Shown in pieces: positions 5,895 through 8,442 of a stretch of 8,442 nucleotides of DNA; position 1 is the first letter of the stretch, and every line of letters begins with the position of its first letter. The stretch covers positions 1-8,442 of the forward strand of contig JBOHWL010000256.1 of assembly GCA_050736615.1 (NCBI GenBank). The letters run 5' to 3'. The notes beneath the pieces were generated by a model that saw only the letters and a list, made by a program, of their open reading frames with translations, was not told where the DNA came from and searched no databases. Source of the DNA: JBOHWJ01 sp050736615. GTDB lineage: Bacteria > Desulfobacterota > Binatia > Binatales > Binataceae. Made by a program: the position numbers and the translations under genes.

Positions 5895-6746
5895 TTACTG
5901 CGGGAGCCATTTATGCAACGGCGTTGGCGCGACCGGTAGCGCCGGCATTGGCGCGACCGGCGCGGCCCTTCCGCCCGCGCCTTTCACAGCCCGATTGGGC
6001 GCGCTGGCGGGACTTCTCGGCGCTGGCACTGCCGCGTGCGGCACCTGCATCGCAATCGGGGAAGGCGGAGTCTTGGGAGCCGCAACGCCCAATTGCGCGA
6101 GATCGTCCACCACCTCTGTGCGCTCACGCGAGAACGGATTGCTCTTCAGAAATTTCTGATAAGCGTCGATAGCGCCCTGCTTGTTGCCAATTTTTAGCAA
6201 CATGCGCGCATTACTGAGCTCGGCTTGTGTTTGTCGCGGGCCGGGAATTTGCGCCGCTTCACTATAGGACTTTTGGGCCAGCTTGAAATCGCCCAATTCT
6301 TCATATGCGACACCCAATTGAGTGCGCGCGAGGTTCTCAAACACCGGATGCGCGGCGGTGGACAGATATGCCTTGAGCGCGTCGCGCGCCTGAGCCGCCT
6401 TACCGTCGGCAAGATAGGTATTGCCCAAATAGAATTGGGCCAGCCGGCCTAATTGATGATTCGGACGTTTTTTGGCTAGTGAATGAAAATCGTTTTCCGC
6501 GCTTTTATAATCTTTGTGCTCGAGCGCCGTCAGCCCCTGATAAAACTTCTCACCGATGACGCGGTTTTGATGCTGCCAGAAGAAATAAACCCCGAAGGCG
6601 ATGGCCGCCAGAATTATTACCGCGGCAATCGCAATTATTACCGCGGCAAGGTGGTCGAGCAGGAATTCCCCGGCATCTTCAAAGAAGCTCTGGAATTCGT
6701 CGGGCTGCTTGAGGTCCTTGCGGCGCAGCTTATGATGAGTCGCCAT
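5895..6746 (-). CDS. Membrane-anchored TPR protein, YfgM-like
   Basis: The 283-residue protein has a charged cytoplasmic N-terminus (1-31, including FQSFFEDAGEFLLDH), one transmembrane helix at about 34-57, and an outer part with tetratricopeptide repeats at about 67-200 (FYQGLTALEHKDYKSAENDF; AQFYLGNTYLADGKAAQARDAL; LGVAYEELGDFKLAQKSY; ARMLLKIGNKQGAIDAY). This order matches the YfgM family, which in E. coli associates with the SecYEG translocon and periplasmic chaperones. The tail, from about 222, is rich in Pro and Ala and low in complexity (PVAPMPALPVAPTP). The start at 6746 has no obvious Shine-Dalgarno. The gene is 71 bases after the bifunctional-nuclease gene and may be co-transcribed. 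A role in export or envelope-complex assembly is inferred from the architecture. Confidence 0.8.
   Translation of the reverse strand: MATHHKLRRKDLKQPDEFQSFFEDAGEFLLDHLAAVIIAIAAVIILAAIAFGVYFFWQHQNRVIGEKFYQGLTALEHKDYKSAENDFHSLAKKRPNHQLGRLAQFYLGNTYLADGKAAQARDALKAYLSTAAHPVFENLARTQLGVAYEELGDFKLAQKSYSEAAQIPGPRQTQAELSNARMLLKIGNKQGAIDAYQKFLKSNPFSRERTEVVDDLAQLGVAAPKTPPSPIAMQVPHAAVPAPRSPASAPNRAVKGAGGRAAPVAPMPALPVAPTPLHKWLPQ
5924..5960. repeat. 13-base direct repeat in the Pro/Ala-rich tail
   Basis: TTGGCGCGACCGG occurs at 5924-5936 and again at 5948-5960, a 24-base period that is in frame. It encodes repeated PVAP in the tail of the TPR protein. It is probably a slippage-prone low-complexity segment rather than a mobile repeat. 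Confidence 0.6.
6612..6649. repeat. 21-base-period direct repeat inside the transmembrane helix
   Basis: AATTATTACCGCGGCAA is perfectly repeated at 6612-6628 and 6633-6649. On the minus strand the period equals seven codons and gives AAVIIAI followed by AAVIIL, so a large part of the TPR protein's membrane helix is a duplicated heptad. Confidence 0.75.
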
Positions 6747-6817
6747 GGCGAGTGCTCAGAGGGGACAGCGTAGCGGATTTAGCCGGCGCGAGGAACTTGG
6801 CAAGCGCGTACCCGCGC

Positions 6818-7354
6818 TCACATCTTGTACTTGAAATCCTCGGGCGACATCTTTTCGAGGATTTCGGACCATTTGTCGCGGGAGACACCGGCCAGGTTCT
6901 GGTCGGAGCCGGCTTGCTGCTCGGCGGCCGATTCATGCAGCTCGCTGGACAGTTCGAGCACGGTCTTGGCTACGTAGATAGGTGACTTGGTACGGAGCGC
7001 GACCGAGATAGCGTCGCTCGGGCGCGAATCGATATGCAGCACTCCGCCTTCGCGGGTCTTGAGTTCGAGCCGGGCGTAGTAGGTATTCTCGCGCAGTTCG
7101 GTGATCTCGACCGACTCGACCGAAGCGCCAAGTTCGCCCAGCATGTTACGCATCAAGTCGTGGGTCATCGGCCGCTGCGGCTTGATGCCTTCGAGTTCGG
7201 TCGCCATCGAAGCGGCTTCGAGCGGACCGATCCAAATCGGTAAATTGAGCTTATTATCAGGGTCCTTCAGCACCACTATTGGCATTTTGGTTGTCGGATC
7301 GAGTGTAAGCCCGCCGACCATCATCAAAATAAAATCTTCCTTGGGACCGGCCAT
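6818..7354 (-). CDS. Bifunctional nuclease family (DUF151) protein
   Basis: The 178-residue product shows the DUF151 pattern in order: GLTLDPTTKMPIVVLKD (about 15-31), LPIWIGPLEAASMA (38-51), RPMTHDL (61-67), and the signature HIDSRPSDAISVALR (107-121). The C-terminus runs KWSEILEKMSPEDFKYKM. Plant members of this family have been reported to have DNase and RNase activity, and bacterial members are structurally known but their role is unclear. The frame is open back to 7603, but that extension overlaps the end of the VWA gene and lacks family features. The ATG at 7354, with AAAGAGA just upstream on the minus strand, starts exactly at the conserved region. It is a probable cytoplasmic enzyme, lying downstream of the VWA gene and upstream of the TPR gene. 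Confidence 0.9.
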   Translation of the reverse strand: MAGPKEDFILMMVGGLTLDPTTKMPIVVLKDPDNKLNLPIWIGPLEAASMATELEGIKPQRPMTHDLMRNMLGELGASVESVEITELRENTYYARLELKTREGGVLHIDSRPSDAISVALRTKSPIYVAKTVLELSSELHESAAEQQAGSDQNLAGVSRDKWSEILEKMSPEDFKYKM

Positions 7355-7390
7355 AATAGGTCTCTTTGGCACTATCCTCTGATACCTGCG

Positions 7391-7433
7391 GCGCTCATAG
7401 CGCACGGCGCACGGCTGTCCATTTATCTTGGAC
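7391..7433. promoter_or_regulatory. Inverted and tandem repeats in the leader of the bifunctional-nuclease gene
   Basis: The 134-base gap between the VWA stop and the next start holds three small structures: GCGCT-CAT-AGCGC (7391-7403), a tandem GCACGGC pair (7402-7408 and 7409-7415), and GTCCA-N7-TGGAC (7417-7433). On the minus strand a TTGACG (plus 7448-7453) precedes them, but its -10 partner (CAAGAT, 17-base spacing) is poor. They could be a leader structure or an operator. No T-run is present to make a terminator. Confidence 0.25.
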
Positions 7434-7488
7434 CAAACGGTTGCGAGCGTCAACCTGATTGGTCGCAGGAGCCTGTGCCACAGCCGTT

Positions 7489-8442
7489 TCAGTGCGGCAC
7501 GAGATGATCGATCACCCGGTAGAGCTGGTTGAGATTGCGGCATTCCTCCACCAGGTCGCAATGAACCTGGTAACGTTCCATCTCGCTGTCGCCGAATCCC
7601 CACGTGTTGCGGCTTTCCGGATTAAGCCAGATTATGCGCTTGGCGCGCTGTTTGATCTCGCGCAAGCACCAATCATGCGGCAGATTGTAGTTGTTGCGCG
7701 CGTCGCCCAGGATGATAACCGTGGTCCGCTTGTTGACGGCGCCCAGGTGATCGCCGACGAAGTTGCGGAACGCGCGACCGAAATCCGAGTGCGCGTACAC
7801 GTTAATAATATCACCGCGCAGCGCCACGTCGAGCGCCTCTTTGATATCGTTGGTGCGAAAATGTTCGGTCACCTCGCCGATATCGGAGACGAACACGAAA
7901 CTGCGCACGCGTGAATAGAGATCCTGCAACGAATAGACGAATTGCAGCATAAAGCGCGACGCGTTGCGTACCGAGTCCGACACGTCGCACATGATCAGAA
8001 TCGAGGGCTTTTCCTTCTTGCGCCGCTCGAACTTGAGCTTGAAGGGCACGCCGCCGTATTCAAGGTTACTGCGCAGGGTGCGCTTGATATCGAAGCGGCC
8101 CTTTTTCATGCGCTTGCGTCGCACCGCGATAATGTTCTTGAGGCGCTGCGCCAAGCGCGTCACCGCCTCGCGCATTTTGTCCAATTCTTCGTCGCTCAGA
8201 TAATAGAAACTCTTGTCGGCGAGCTGATTCATCCGCTGCTCTTCGCGTGACTTGAGGTCGCGTTTTTCGCGCTCCTGACGCACGTATTTGCGGATGATGT
8301 CGTCGAGCATCTTGAGCCGGCGATCGAGGTACTCCTCCATTTTGGCGCGCAGCGCCGAACCCAAATCGAGTTTTTCGAGCTGCTCGCGTAGCTCCTTGAT
8401 TTCCTGTTCAAGCTTGTCGAAGCCCAGCGCGCGAGCCAGGGC
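7489..8442 (-). CDS. VWA domain protein, CoxE-like (5' end cut by the window edge)
   Basis: The frame is open from the right edge to a TGA at 7489-7491, giving 317 residues without a start codon that must be the true one. The first 100 or so residues are highly charged and probably coiled-coil (LEQEIKELREQLEKL; LDDIIRKYVRQEREKRDL). A von Willebrand A domain follows, with the metal-binding MIDAS motif DVSDS at plus-strand 7972-7986, the later Thr in GEVTEHF and the Asp in ILGDARNN. The end (WLNPESRNTWGFGDSEMERY...LVEECRNLNQLYRVIDHL) is typical of CoxE-like proteins, which often work with a MoxR-type AAA+ ATPase in metalloenzyme maturation. No such ATPase is in the window, and it could lie beyond the right edge. 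A TTG at 8364 could act as a start, but the sequence upstream continues the same coiled-coil character. Confidence 0.88.
   Translation of the reverse strand, partial: ALARALGFDKLEQEIKELREQLEKLDLGSALRAKMEEYLDRRLKMLDDIIRKYVRQEREKRDLKSREEQRMNQLADKSFYYLSDEELDKMREAVTRLAQRLKNIIAVRRKRMKKGRFDIKRTLRSNLEYGGVPFKLKFERRKKEKPSILIMCDVSDSVRNASRFMLQFVYSLQDLYSRVRSFVFVSDIGEVTEHFRTNDIKEALDVALRGDIINVYAHSDFGRAFRNFVGDHLGAVNKRTTVIILGDARNNYNLPHDWCLREIKQRAKRIIWLNPESRNTWGFGDSEMERYQVHCDLVEECRNLNQLYRVIDHLVPH

Noticed and set aside
7355..7603. N-terminal extension of the bifunctional-nuclease frame back to 7603
   Set aside because: It overlaps the 3' end of the VWA gene on the same strand, has no family features, and a suitable ATG with an upstream AGAGA lies at 7354.

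Overview
The window looks like a GC-rich bacterial chromosome with dense coding and three gene blocks. The lineage cannot be fixed from sequence alone. The C-terminus of the bifunctional-nuclease protein, the small secreted protein and the dispersed intergenic repeats suggest a deltaproteobacteria-like or Binatota-like lineage. This is an inference with low certainty.

Layout. Bases 1-312 hold no clear complete gene. They contain an AT-rich left edge with a short open frame running in from outside, and a segment ending in CGGGATGAC that resembles a dispersed intergenic repeat. A family IV (HSL-type) alpha/beta hydrolase follows on the minus strand (313-1275). It is divergent from a two-gene plus-strand operon (1569-4212) encoding the small and large subunits of an N,N-dimethylformamidase-type amidohydrolase. 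This operon is the most distinctive content of the window. The large subunit keeps the residues known to form the Tyr/Tyr/Glu mononuclear iron site of the Paracoccus enzyme. The 293-base divergent spacer carries a dyad that could be an operator.

Next come two exported proteins on the plus strand: a 117-residue secreted protein of unknown function (4401-4754) and a periplasmic DsbA-family thiol oxidoreductase with a DsbC-like N-terminal region (4931-5869). They are separated by a palindrome-rich repeat (4774-4890). The rest is on the minus strand. In transcription order it holds a VWA (CoxE-like) protein cut by the right edge (7489-8442), a DUF151 bifunctional-nuclease-family protein (6818-7354), and a membrane-anchored TPR protein resembling YfgM (5895-6746). 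The last of these converges on the DsbA-like gene across a 25-base gap.

How the genes may work together. The amidase subunits should form one complex that hydrolyses a small N-substituted formamide or amide to an amine and a carboxylate, which could supply nitrogen or C1 units. The divergent esterase may share its regulation. The DsbA-like and YfgM-like proteins point to envelope protein export and folding. No CRISPR array, tRNA, rRNA, transposase or integrase is visible. The new-system potential is modest and rests on the amidase operon and the uncharacterised secreted protein.
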